NCBI GenBank assembly: GCA_030159075.1
Contig: BROG01000031.1
Location: 801,501 to 865,500, forward strand
Direction: 5' to 3'
Length of the DNA: 64,000 nucleotides
From: Atrina japonica
Taxonomy: Eukaryota; Mollusca; Bivalvia; Pterioida; Pinnidae
Of the stretch, positions 1-9,964 are shown one piece after another. Under the pieces are notes generated by a model. The model searched no databases. It worked only from the letters and a program-made list of their open reading frames with translations, and was not told the origin of the DNA. The position numbers were made by a program, and so were the translations under genes. Every line of letters starts with the position of its first letter. Position 1 is the stretch's first letter.

Positions 1-360
1 AATGATATTAGTCACTTACAAAATTCAGACAGTGATGGCTAGATACAAAAATAGCTTTAACAAGCAACTTAATTATGATTCAAACAGCAATGTGCTACAG
101 GCACCCTATATTGGGCCCCATGCTACCGGCATCCTGTTGAAAATTTAGGTCATGACTGGAAGAAGTTTGCGACAGACCAAAATATATGATTTCTCCAAAT
201 CATTGTGACTTATATGCCGAAGGGAAATCATATTTTTCATACATGTATAACAGATCTAGATTTGACCAGCACAGCTCTTATAAATCACTGCTTTTACTTC
301 TACTCATCAATTAATTAAAAGAACAACATGCCTGTGAAAACATCAATGTTCACTGAGAAA

Positions 361-556
361 GGCAATTCATCAATATTAGTCTATTCAAATTAGTCCTCTT
401 TGATGTATATTACCTATTAGCCAGTTCCTCAATATTAGTCAAACTAATTAAATTACTATATGTGTATTACCTGCTAGTCAGTTCATCAATATTAGTCTAA
501 TTAAATTAGTCCTCCTTCAGGTATATGTGTATTACCTGCTAGCCAGTTCATCAATT
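361..556. repeat. Degenerate ~60-bp minisatellite that includes a splice donor
   Basis: Three to four imperfect copies of a block carrying ATTACCT and CAGTTCATCAATATTAGTC lie in tandem; ATTACCT recurs at about 409, 466 and 531 (spacing 57 and 65). Read on the minus strand, each copy resembles the 3' end and GTAATA donor of the exon at 536-774. The last coding bases of that exon are therefore part of the array. The extra copies give donor-like sites further into the intron. Confidence 0.7.
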
Positions 557-774
557 TTGGCTCTATTAATCTGTTCTGATTTCACCAGCATATCATATTC
601 TTCCTTTGGTATGGACACAAATGTACCCCTGTTTGTAGGAGATATTGGCCGTTCAGAAGTCGTATCGTGAGTCTTCTCAACTACAACTGATTTGGATGTG
701 ATTGTAGTTTTCGCCAATTGTTTCAAAACGTCCTGGTTTGGAACAGACTCAAACTTTGGTTCAAACTTTGATGA
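536..774 (-). CDS. Unidentified coiled-coil-like protein, coding exon 3 (gene continues left)
   Basis: The exon follows the acceptor CCACCTTTACAG and ends at AG/GTAATA. It is in phase 0 at its start and phase 2 at its end, and encodes residues 120-198 of the model. The peptide is charged, with Ser/Thr-rich stretches and then a helical-looking segment (IPKEEYDMLVKSEQ, then QINRAKIDELAS) suited to a coiled coil. I do not recognise the family. The phase-2 donor means at least one more exon lies left of the window. Confidence 0.6.
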
Positions 775-968
775 CTGTAAAGGTGGCATTGTGGCAGCCA
801 GATTCTATATATCAATAAAATTTAATATCAAATTGGTAAGATTTAAATTCTGCAACAATTCAAAAGTGTTTTCTATATTCTTAATTCCCCTTGACAAATA
901 CATGTAAAAACTAGATAGATATATTTATAACCTACAATGTAGTTATCAACATTTTATAATTTCATTAT

Positions 969-1156
969 TGAGGTAAATACAGTGAAACTTGTATATATCG
1001 ACCTCCTTATGAACACAAGAAAACCGGTCTTGATAGGGAGGTGGTCTTCATATAGAGGTTGATTTGAACACAAATGGTACTATTGGGTACAACAAAATTG
1101 GTCTTTCTGACAAGGTGGTCTTTATACACAGGTGGTCGCTAAAGCAGGTTTTACTG
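969..1156 (+). repeat. Dispersed repeat, GGTGGTCTTTATACACAGG family, copy 1
   Basis: About 180 bp running from GTGAAACTTGTATATA to AAAGCAGGTTTTACTGTA. It closely matches 16617-16795 in the same orientation and shares words with diverged copies near 15130-15292 and 53470-53610. No coding potential is seen. It is an interspersed, probably non-autonomous repeat. Confidence 0.75.
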
Positions 1157-2552
1157 TAATCTGTTTAACATAATGGTATTTTCATTAATAATCAAAAAGA
1201 AGAGAATGATTGACATAATCAATTTTGCTTGTTTGTTTTCATATACCATACAAGAATTTATCATGTATACAACACCAGCCAGTTTTTATAGGGTTAAGGC
1301 AATTTAATTTGGTACAATCAATACATACATATATAGTAACTGTGGACCTCAATGTTGTCCCTGTAGCTTAAAGTTAGCACTTTGGACATAACTAAATAAT
1401 TATTGATTAGTGTTGGTGTTTATGTTCATTCACAAGTTCTAGCACAAATTAAAATTCAGTGCAAGTATCATGTGAATGTCAGAAAATCGCTGTACTCAAA
1501 TGTTCACTAAAACACATGTATACATGTACATTCCCCTTTAATAATATGGTTATAGAAATGTTCAACAAAAAACAATTCCTTGTTTTACAGTATATTTACA
1601 AACAAAAGATGAAAGGTTAAGCAAGTTTACTACATCATTCACTCATTACAAACAGAAGTGATTTAATTAATAATTCATCAAGTACTTGGGTATTGAAGCT
1701 AGTACAATGAAATATATCTTATATGGTAGCACCAGGATACACATCCATGTTATATGGTCACATAGAGCCACATTGGCCTAGTTCTTAGCTAGTGGCAGTC
1801 ATATAATTATCTGACTACTGCCATATTGTTCACGAACAAAGTTGGAGTTAAGACCACATGCAAAATTAACCTTTTAAATGGTGACCATAGTCCAATATGA
1901 TAACTATGTGCTAGCCACATGTTAATTATTTATTATATGGTTCCCACCACTGATGGCCACCAAATAAAATATCATACATGGCATCAATGGGCTTCCATAA
2001 TATGGAATCTATATTACAAACTTTACAAGACATATGAAAGTGTAATAAATTAGAGGACTGCAAATTGTACATTACATGAAAATGTAGTTCTTTCATTTAA
2101 TTTTATCAATAAGAGACAATGTCATCTAATTCTACTGAGAAGAGATAATTACCAGATACAATGTATTTAAAGAATAGAAATAATAGAAGAAACCAAAAGG
2201 GCAGTATTGGTAAAAAAAGACCTAATTCTATCTTCAAAATCCTGACATAAGGAAGGTGATCAAATTTGAAGAGAACTGGCTCTATTAAAATTGAAAAATG
2301 TTAAAATTTGACAAGCAATGCACACTTATATAAGGAATAAAGGTTGGTGACAACATATCATGATAGGTAACCCGAGTGTTTCAGGAAAAGCAAAAGAAAA
2401 AATCCAAAAATCATCTATAGGACATGATGTTAAACAAGGGCCCAGAGGTTGCAATGTTCACCTGAATGACACTGACAACAGTAGATACATGTATACTCTG
2501 ATCAGGAAAGCTCACTGGCATCAACAGCTCAGGCGAGTCAATAAGAAAACAT

Positions 2553-2800
2553 GGTTTGGGTGGGGATCTCAGCAGCTTAGTGACAGTTGACCACTTCTGA
2601 AAGGGCAGGGCCCAGACTGACCCCAAGAGGTTTCTGTACATGTACCAATGAACTTGATCATGTTGATGTAATGTAAGAAATAATAAAATATAGTGTATAG
2701 TTTGGTGTGGAAATCTCAATAGTATTAAAGATGTCTGACCAGTTCGAAATGAGCTCTACCCAGAATGACCCCAGGGGTTTCTGATCATAGTATGATCAAA
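2553..2800. repeat. Two diverged copies of a ~100-bp segment
   Basis: The stretches 2553-2640 and 2702-2790 share the order GGGATCTCA / GACCA / CTGACCCCAAGAGGTTTCTG in diverged form, separated by AT-rich sequence. The region has the look of an old interspersed repeat that was duplicated. Reading frames here are short and unconvincing. Confidence 0.4.
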
Positions 2801-3150
2801 CTGTATGTTGTTCTATATAATGATTTAGGATGATATTGTAAGTAGTTCTAAAAAACATTATTTTTAATACTCCCATCATATCTTTACATACAAATGTATT
2901 CTTAATTCGAAGAGGTCTTGGCCATTCCTTTAAATAGATTTGAATTTCCTTCACTCTTTGTGCCAAGTTTGATTGAAATTAGCCCAGAGGCAAGTTTGCA
3001 TTCTACATTGCATCTATAAACTTTTCAATTTCTACTAAAGAAATCTGATTAGTTATAAATATTTATGAGTACACATGCTACAGACAGGACTGGTGTTAAC
3101 AAAGATATATGGTTTTTACCCTAAAAATGATATTTCTACATCTAAATTAC

Positions 3151-3333
3151 CTGCTGCGATTTCCTTGGTTGCGACATTTGGTACCCAACAAGAAGTAACT
3201 CAAAATCCTTTCGTATTCCTCTATGTCCCTTTATATCATAGTTCTCTGCCTTATGTATAACAGTGTCAAGTTCCTTAAACTCTGCATACAAGCCAGGTTT
3301 TACCACTATTTGAGTCTTTAAACCATGGACTGC
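3151..3333 (-). CDS. Unidentified coiled-coil-like protein, coding exon 2
   Basis: This 183-bp exon is open throughout with phase-0 junctions on both sides: acceptor TTTGAAAAG and donor CAGCAG/GTAATT. It encodes residues 59-119, including KPGLYAEFKELDTVIHKAE and a basic stretch (GHRGIRKDFELLLVG). It joins in frame to the exon at 4350-4523 and to the one at 536-774. The acceptor is weak in pyrimidines, but both phases fit. No domain is recognised. Confidence 0.6.
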
Positions 3334-3820
3334 CTTTTCAAATGAAAGTATATAAAATTTTAGTTATATGTTGTTGCATTTTATAGCAGTTGAGTCATAA
3401 TTATATTTGGTGGGAGTGGACTGTTCATTTTAACTGTAATGTGGCCCTTTTGGTAGAAATAGGATATAATGTTGAAGTAACTTTTTAAGATGCCAATTCT
3501 ATATTCATTCCAATCCCATTTGTTTGATTCTTTTAGGTCATGAAATTGCTAAATTATCATGCCACTTGGTCCTAACCTTATGGCCCTTACAAAGTGACAA
3601 AGGCGATCATCATCTGATATTTGTATTATGTACATGTGTATATAGTGTCAACCAATTCAAATGCCTCACGTGTATGTCCTTGTTCATCCTAGATCATATG
3701 ACCTGTGTTGATCCTGCTCCAAACTAAATTCAGTCTTGTAATCCAAAAACATACCGGTAGTTACAATTACTGATATTTATCTATAAAGAATGCGATCAGT
3801 TTTGCTTTGAGTATGACAGA

Positions 3821-3986
3821 TATTTCTGGGAATAATATTAGAATTTTTAAATACATATGTTGCTAACAGCATTTTAAATCTAATGCCATTACACTCATAC
3901 ATGTATTTCTGGGAATAACATTAGAATTTGTAGATACATATGTTGCTAACAGCATTTTAAATCTAACACCATTACACTCATACATG
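3821..3986. repeat. Tandem duplication, 2 x 83 bp
   Basis: The block starting TATTTCTGGGAATAA at 3821 is repeated at 3904 with few changes (TAATGCC versus TAACACC inside). Both copies end in ACTCATACATGTA. It lies in the intron between exons 1 and 2 of the minus-strand gene. Confidence 0.9.
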
Positions 3987-4349
3987 TATTAAGCAACCAT
4001 CATGAAGGCTTTCAGCACATACTGTTTCTACCTGGACATGAAAATAGGAGTCAAATATATTAGGAAAATTGATTTAGGGACATTAAGAAACACAAAAGTA
4101 GCAAAATCTAATATACAATGTAAGATGGACCAAAGATACATATACAGCTACATGTAGTAAAGAAAGTTGACTTATCTTAAGCTGAAAAAAAATACCATTA
4201 CAGTGATTTTACCAGTATTTGTCTTATATATTACTCTATGGAAAATCATTTTGAAAACAAATCTTAAGCTCTGAGGTAATTAATGCTTAACTCATATATT
4301 TTATTGTAAATTGATAATTGATATTTATTTTGTTTTTATTAATTATTAC

Positions 4350-4523
4350 CTGCTTCGACTGTTGGTTCTCTTTTAACAACTGATACTGATTTTTAGCAGC
4401 ATTCAAGATATCTGGAATGGGTTTTGGTAGTTGACATGCAACTCTTCCTAAAAAATCGTCTAGATTTTGAATCTCAATATTTCCATAGAATGCTTTATCT
4501 CTATTACATGTATTTGGATTCAT
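4350..4523 (-). CDS. Unidentified coiled-coil-like protein, first coding exon
   Basis: The ATG at 4521-4523 opens 58 codons ending at CAG/GTAATA in phase 0. An acceptor-like TTATTATAG lies only 8 bases upstream of the ATG, so the 5' UTR is probably spliced. The peptide (MNPNTCNRDKAFYGNIEIQ, then LDDFLGRVACQLPKPIPDIL) has no signal peptide or membrane segment and turns helical and Gln/Lys-rich at its end. With the exons at 3151-3333 and 536-774 it gives a 198-residue N-terminal part. I cannot assign a family. A possible upstream non-coding exon near 9776-9964 is listed separately. Confidence 0.6.
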
Positions 4524-5022
4524 TTTCTAAGCTATAATAAATAAAAACGAAAGGAATATATCATGCAGCAATGTGTTACCAGTTAAAAACATGTATATAC
4601 TTTTCTAAACAACAAACAGAACTGTATGATCTGAAAAAAGAAATATGGTTCATGCATATGTTTACACATTTATGCATCATAAATTAATGATATAAGACTG
4701 AAATACATGTATATGTACATTTATCATAAAATCACAGAAGATAAATTTTGAAGCTCCAGGCCATAAAATGGATAACTTTCCAATTTTTCATTACACATCC
4801 CACGGAGAAATTGTATCAAAATTGCATTTTACCGACAAAATAATTTCTATATCAAACATTTACAATAATTATCAATACATTAATTACATGTATTCTTGCT
4901 AGAATCAGAATAATGATAATTTCTTGTGTACAAGTTGATATTTCTAGGCAGGACTTCATTAACTTAAAAATATTTGGTTGTGAAAGCAGACCATATAGCT
5001 CGCCTTTATATGTTTGTCATAA

Positions 5023-5360
5023 ATTGGGTCAAAATAAGGCCACAGCAACCAGCATCTCCCGGCATTGTTGACTGTTGATTATGGTAATGACCCTAAACAA
5101 TGTGAAGTTTCAGGACTGTAGCTCAGGACTTTGCCCACGATGGACTAAAACAAAAAGTTTAACGCAGTGCTATTTATATAGTAAATGACTATAATTTGTA
5201 AGTCCAGGTGAGCTAAAATTTGGGTCAAAATTAGGCCACAGCAAACAGAACTCCCCTGCATTGTTGAGTAATGATCCTAGACAATGTGCAAGTGAAATTT
5301 CATGGCTGTAGCTGCAGTTCTTTGCCCAGAATGGACTGAAACAAAAAGCTTAACACAGAA
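5023..5360. repeat. Diverged tandem duplication of a ~190-bp block
   Basis: TTGGGTCAAAATAAGGCCACAGCAA at 5030 recurs near 5219 as TTTGGGTCAAAATTAGGCC. Both copies continue through CATTGTTGA, CAATGTG, GGCTGTAGCT and end in CTTTGCCCA...GGACT...AAACAAAAAG. It is non-coding and probably an old repeat unit in two copies. Confidence 0.7.
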
Positions 5361-6369
5361 AAAGGGCAATGGAACAAGTTGACTTCTATGCTTTGGGTAC
5401 ATGATCACATTTGAACGAAAACAGAGGGACTTATGTCTTTTATATCATCTTGAGTGAAATGTTACTTATGTTTTCAGTGAGGATAATCTTTTTACAGAAA
5501 AGGGAAGGCAAAGACAAAACAGGTAAGTGTTTATTAAATTAAAATACAGGCGATTATAACAAGACAGGTGTCTTGCATTGTCAGAGTAAACAATGAGAAG
5601 TATCTTACATTTTCTTTTTATAAATGTATATACATGTATATAGTTATATATAGGGTGTAACCACATTTGGCTTTAAGTCTGTTGGTTGACCATATTTCTT
5701 GGTATATCCCAAAATTAATATGTTTTGATGAAAAAAATAAATAATATAGACTAAAAATTCAAGCAGTTATGGGCAAGGCACACTTAGATGGTCTCGTCCA
5801 CAAGTATCGTCAGATGCCCTGTTTTCGACCATCACCTATTTTCGACCTATTTATATTTCACCCATATCGACCATGCACACGTTTTTTTATGATGCATTTT
5901 GAAGTTTTTATAATTAGACTAACAACAAATCTACACACTACTTATACTTGGACATTTTTAAAGTGTCTTTCAAAGAAGTTTGAACAAATTTTTATCAAAT
6001 ATACCTGTTCAGCTATGGTTTTTTTTAACGTCATAAATATGATATATTTGTTTGTTTGTTTACAAACATTCCTAAAGGGTTACATGGAATACAGCTATGT
6101 TGTCCACATCTCGGACACCAAATCTTCAGGTCATGTGACTTTGATGTGGTTATTGGTCTTACTTATTACAAACAAGCACACTGAATTTAACATCATTCTT
6201 ATATAAAATTAGCAACTGGGATATTTTTTTTCAATGAACTACTAAAAATTTTTAAAGAAACAAAAAACAGTCTGGGCTAATTATAGTTTATCTCAATTTT
6301 AAAACTAAATTTAAAATTAAAAATCCATGTGTATATTTTTGAATCCCAGAGCCAGAGGGCAAAGATATC
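5360..6369. other. No gene seen
   Basis: AT-rich sequence with one long frame at 5769-6206 whose hydrophobic, Phe/Ile/Leu-rich translation looks like translated AT-rich DNA. The words TTTTCGACC and CATATCGACC around 5825-5875 resemble the ends of the element at 58103-58935 and may be a remnant of that family. Confidence 0.4.
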
Positions 6370-6594
6370 GACAATACTCACAATTCAGGCACATAGGGGG
6401 ATCCGGCGTGACGTCACACATTACTACTGGGGTGAAACTGTCAATGGTTACACATGGTTTACATACGATTACTGCTACTGCAATCACCATTATATCAGTA
6501 AAAACGAAATGTAAAACATTAATCTATTATTGGGTTATTTGGAATGTTTAATTCTATATATTGAATATTAAACTTGTTGTAATTTTACAATAAA
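6370..6594 (+). other. Candidate terminal exon of a short Tyr-rich peptide (weak)
   Basis: An acceptor-like ACAATTCAG ends near 6388. It is followed by a frame to a TAA at 6514 encoding an aromatic-rich tail (VTHYYWGETVNGYTW, then DYCYCNHHY). An AATAAA lies at about 6589, some 75 bases after the stop. The sequence is richer in GC than its surroundings and holds a perfect TGACGTCA (CRE/ATF palindrome) at 6409-6416. No partner exon was found, so this could equally be a regulatory patch or repeat. Confidence 0.25.
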
Positions 6595-6599
6595 AATTA

Positions 6600-8160
6600 A
6601 GTGTTTTATGAGTTGCCTTAGTTTTAATTTTCAACGGATTGCGTTTCCAGAAAACAACGTTTTTTATCAACAACGATTATAATATTCTACTTCAATTTGC
6701 ATTGGTAGGAATAAGTATTTAGTGTTTTAATTATAGGACCATGTATAACACCCAACACAGTCATACAATACTGTAAGCGAAGCTTGTCGGCATCTTGTAT
6801 CTCCGGACCCTTTACCTAAACTGGACGGAGGTGTGAAAATCGCCGCAGCGTGAATACTGAGTTGTCTTTATTGTTGACCTATCTGAAAAAGACCGTTGTT
6901 CATTTCCTAATAAAGTATTTGAAGATGATTTTGAAAAATAGCTTAAATAAATAAAAAAAAATACCCAGTTGATATTTCATTGTTTAAAATGTTATCACTG
7001 TAGATGCTAAAATAAAATAGACTGATAAAAATAAATCCTACTGACTTTATGAAAAGGAAAAGGTTATAAATTGAAAGTTGACTTTTTTTGGGTCCCATGA
7101 TTAGACATATTGTTGATAATTTATTAAATCAACAATATTTACAGTATCACAGGCATTTTATATTGCTAAAATATTTTATTTTTTGCGTGGTTGATAAATG
7201 GTTGATTATTTGTTGCAGGTATTGATGATGACGACAAAGGCGAATTATGATAATCATAACTCGAAATAACATGTAATTTACAGAATACTAAAACGGAAAA
7301 TTATGAAATTAAAACTTGATCATTTCCTAAATTTTCATATTTGAACAAATGTCCGATTGATTTTGAAAATACTTTCTAATCACGTAAACTTTTAACGATA
7401 TATATTTTTTTTTCTTCAAATAAACATCGCTAAAATTAGTCATTTTCATTTTTGTTTTAATAATTTCTTATTTATAGGCCTACACGGTAATTCTGCAACT
7501 TAAATAATTTAGTGAAAAAATGTCTTAATCGGTTAATGACTGAAAAAACCTGTAGATTTACCACAACAATTACTATTTTTACTTTACACATAAACTTAAT
7601 GTGCATTTTTTTTTAATTATTTAGTAAAGATATGTTGAAATACAAATCATGAAAAAGCGATCCAACAAAGTCAAATATATAAAAACATGTTGTTTATGTC
7701 TGATAAACTTGTTTATATTATGTCAATATCCCATTCGGTAAGCTTGTTGTCAAGAGACATTTCACCCCAGAAATGTCTGTTACTGGTGACGCTTCGAGAA
7801 ATACCCATATGCTCGGAAGCCCCAATAAACATTCACCAATGCTATAAGATTCCTATTTTTTATACTGCATGCTATTAAATGTACTTTTTTATTATTTATT
7901 TAATTCCCAGAACCATGATCTTTGAAAACACAAATTTTCATATTTTAGAATCATCTCATGTCCATGTTTGGGGCCAAAGTTTATTTAGGTCGAAAACAGG
8001 TCCCGCCATTTTGATGACAAGAGAAGATCACAAATTTATCGGAAACATAAAAAAAAAGTAACCTGTGACAAATCAATATAGAAACATTAAATGACTGGAA
8101 AGGACATTCTTTTTAAATTCCAGTATTTAAACGACAGAAAAAAGTGGCATTGGACACCAT
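6600..8160. other. No gene seen
   Basis: Strongly AT-rich intergenic sequence with homopolymer A and T runs. The short frames at 7687-8061 lack coding character and splice context. Confidence 0.5.
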
Positions 8161-8179
8161 AAGCGATGAAAAGTGCTAT

Positions 8180-8290
8180 TACCGGTAGCAGGTCAATCCG
8201 TCCCCAAAGTAATCCGTCCCCAAGTCGTTCAGTCCTCAAGTCGATCCGGCCCCAGTTGATCCGGCCCCAGTCAATCCAGCCCCGTATAAT
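8180..8290. repeat. Short tandem repeat, unit about 15 bp (GTCAATCCGTCCCCA)
   Basis: About six degenerate units of the type TCAATCCGTCCCC / TCGATCCGGCCCC run in tandem. Reverse-complement units occur at 9095-9195, so the pair could act as inverted arms about 0.9 kb apart. Confidence 0.6.
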
Positions 8291-9094
8291 GCAACGATAT
8301 ACTATCATATTATGTATCCGAATTAGCATTCTCAATTGTCCAGCTATTAAATTGACAAAATGTTTTCTAAAGCAAAATATCTATATTAGGTAGACTGGGT
8401 CATACTACTAAAATACGCCTGTATGGAAATGTAGAAGTCTACAAATATATGAGTCGTTGTATTACTTTGTAAACAAATAATCATTGTTGGATAGATCAAT
8501 GTTATTAGAACAACAATATGTATTTCTTTTTATTCAGATAATCCACAAAATAAGGGAGAAACGTAAAAAATAAAATACACCTGCAGGTATAATCTGAGCC
8601 ATTGTATTACTCTGAAAGTTCCATGCTTGGATATACATGTATATTGAAAATGTAATCTTATCCAGATATTCCCCAAATAAAGGATTGATATGCAGAATAA
8701 ACTGCGCATGCATTAACCCAAAATTTTGCACCAATTTTAAAAATGAATAGCAATATTTTGCGATATTCATTGAACTGATTTTCTTTCGATGTATATCGAA
8801 TTTTCACCAGTGCATCTTGTGTACAAGAACAAGTAGGCCTATCGTGACACACAAATGTATATGGTCATCTTTTAAAATATTGCAATATACCGATATACTG
8901 GTACATTCACTGTGTTAATATCGCAAACCTATTATTACAATATTTATTCATACTCATTTGTACTTGCATTTTTCAATACAGAATTCAAAATAAGAATCTA
9001 AAATTCTAAATCCTTATTCTTGTCTTACAATTTTGATCTTGAGTAGAAATATATCATTTATGAAACCAGCGATTATGTATATATATTCAACTAA

Positions 9095-9195
9095 TGATGG
9101 CCAGATCGACTACGGTGATTGTGGCCAGATTGACTGGGGACGAATTGATTATGGACGGATAGTACTGGGGGACGGATCGACTATAGTCTGTCCCA
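9095..9195. repeat. Short tandem repeat, inverted partner of 8180-8290
   Basis: Degenerate units such as CCAGATTGACTGGGGACG and GGGGACGGATCGACTAT run in tandem. They are the reverse complement of the units at 8180-8290. No coding content is apparent. Confidence 0.55.
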
Positions 9196-9775
9196 AGTAA
9201 TTTCTGTCCATTGGTTTTGGCTGATTAAAGTAAAATGTTTGATACCTACCACTTAAATCTAAGGTAGCGGTATCCTATACATACTCCATTTATTATCCAT
9301 GCCCATGACAAATAAAAATTAATCCGTTTTGTACTAGATATTCGCACTTAAATTATTTTACATAATGTACCGGTAATGGCGGTCATCTTTCGAAGTTTGA
9401 AAGCCGAAGTAAAAGAAAGGGAACGTTTATTGGTCATACTGATTTAGCCTGGCTGACACTGATTTATTAAGAAACAATCACTGATTCCTTACGACAACAA
9501 TATATATTGGGAGTTATTCCCCTTCATATAACTCTTGTCAAGAGAGGTGGAAAAATATTAATGATTACTCAAATGGATAACACAGAGATTCCTGTAGGAA
9601 GAGTATTTTCAAAAATTGAAGCGACCAAACAAAAAAAAAGTATGTAGAAGAGATATAGGATAATTTTTTTTTCTTTTTTAATTATATCAGTTAAATATTT
9701 TTATTTTGACGATTGGTTGCTTTACAAATTTATTTTGAAATTCATGACCTAATATGTATAGTAAATTTATACTTA

Positions 9776-9964
9776 CCAACTTGTTCTTCTCACAGATATA
9801 TATATATAAAACTAGTAATATAATCTGCGTCCGGCCGGTAGGTGAGTTCTGTCTATTCTGTTCTACTTGGGTTGATCTAAAATACCCGGGAACTCTTAGG
9901 CGCAGGCGCAGAGCCACTCTATTTACAAGTGATAACGGGTTGGCTCTAATTCCCGTTATCACCA
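9776..9964 (-). promoter_or_regulatory. Possible 5' non-coding exon or promoter, minus strand
   Basis: This stretch is clearly more GC-rich than its surroundings (CGCAGGCGCAG, CCGGCCGG, CCCGGG). On the minus strand it ends in a strong donor, AAGTTG/GTAAGTATAA, at about 9775. The first coding exon of the unidentified gene at 4350-4523 is preceded by an acceptor, so a spliced 5' UTR from here would be consistent. It could instead be part of the TatD-bearing element beside it. No TATA box was identified. Confidence 0.3.

Noticed and set aside
5769..6206. 145-codon hydrophobic frame
   Set aside because: Composition is that of translated AT-rich DNA; no splice sites, domain or conserved motif; part resembles a transposon remnant.
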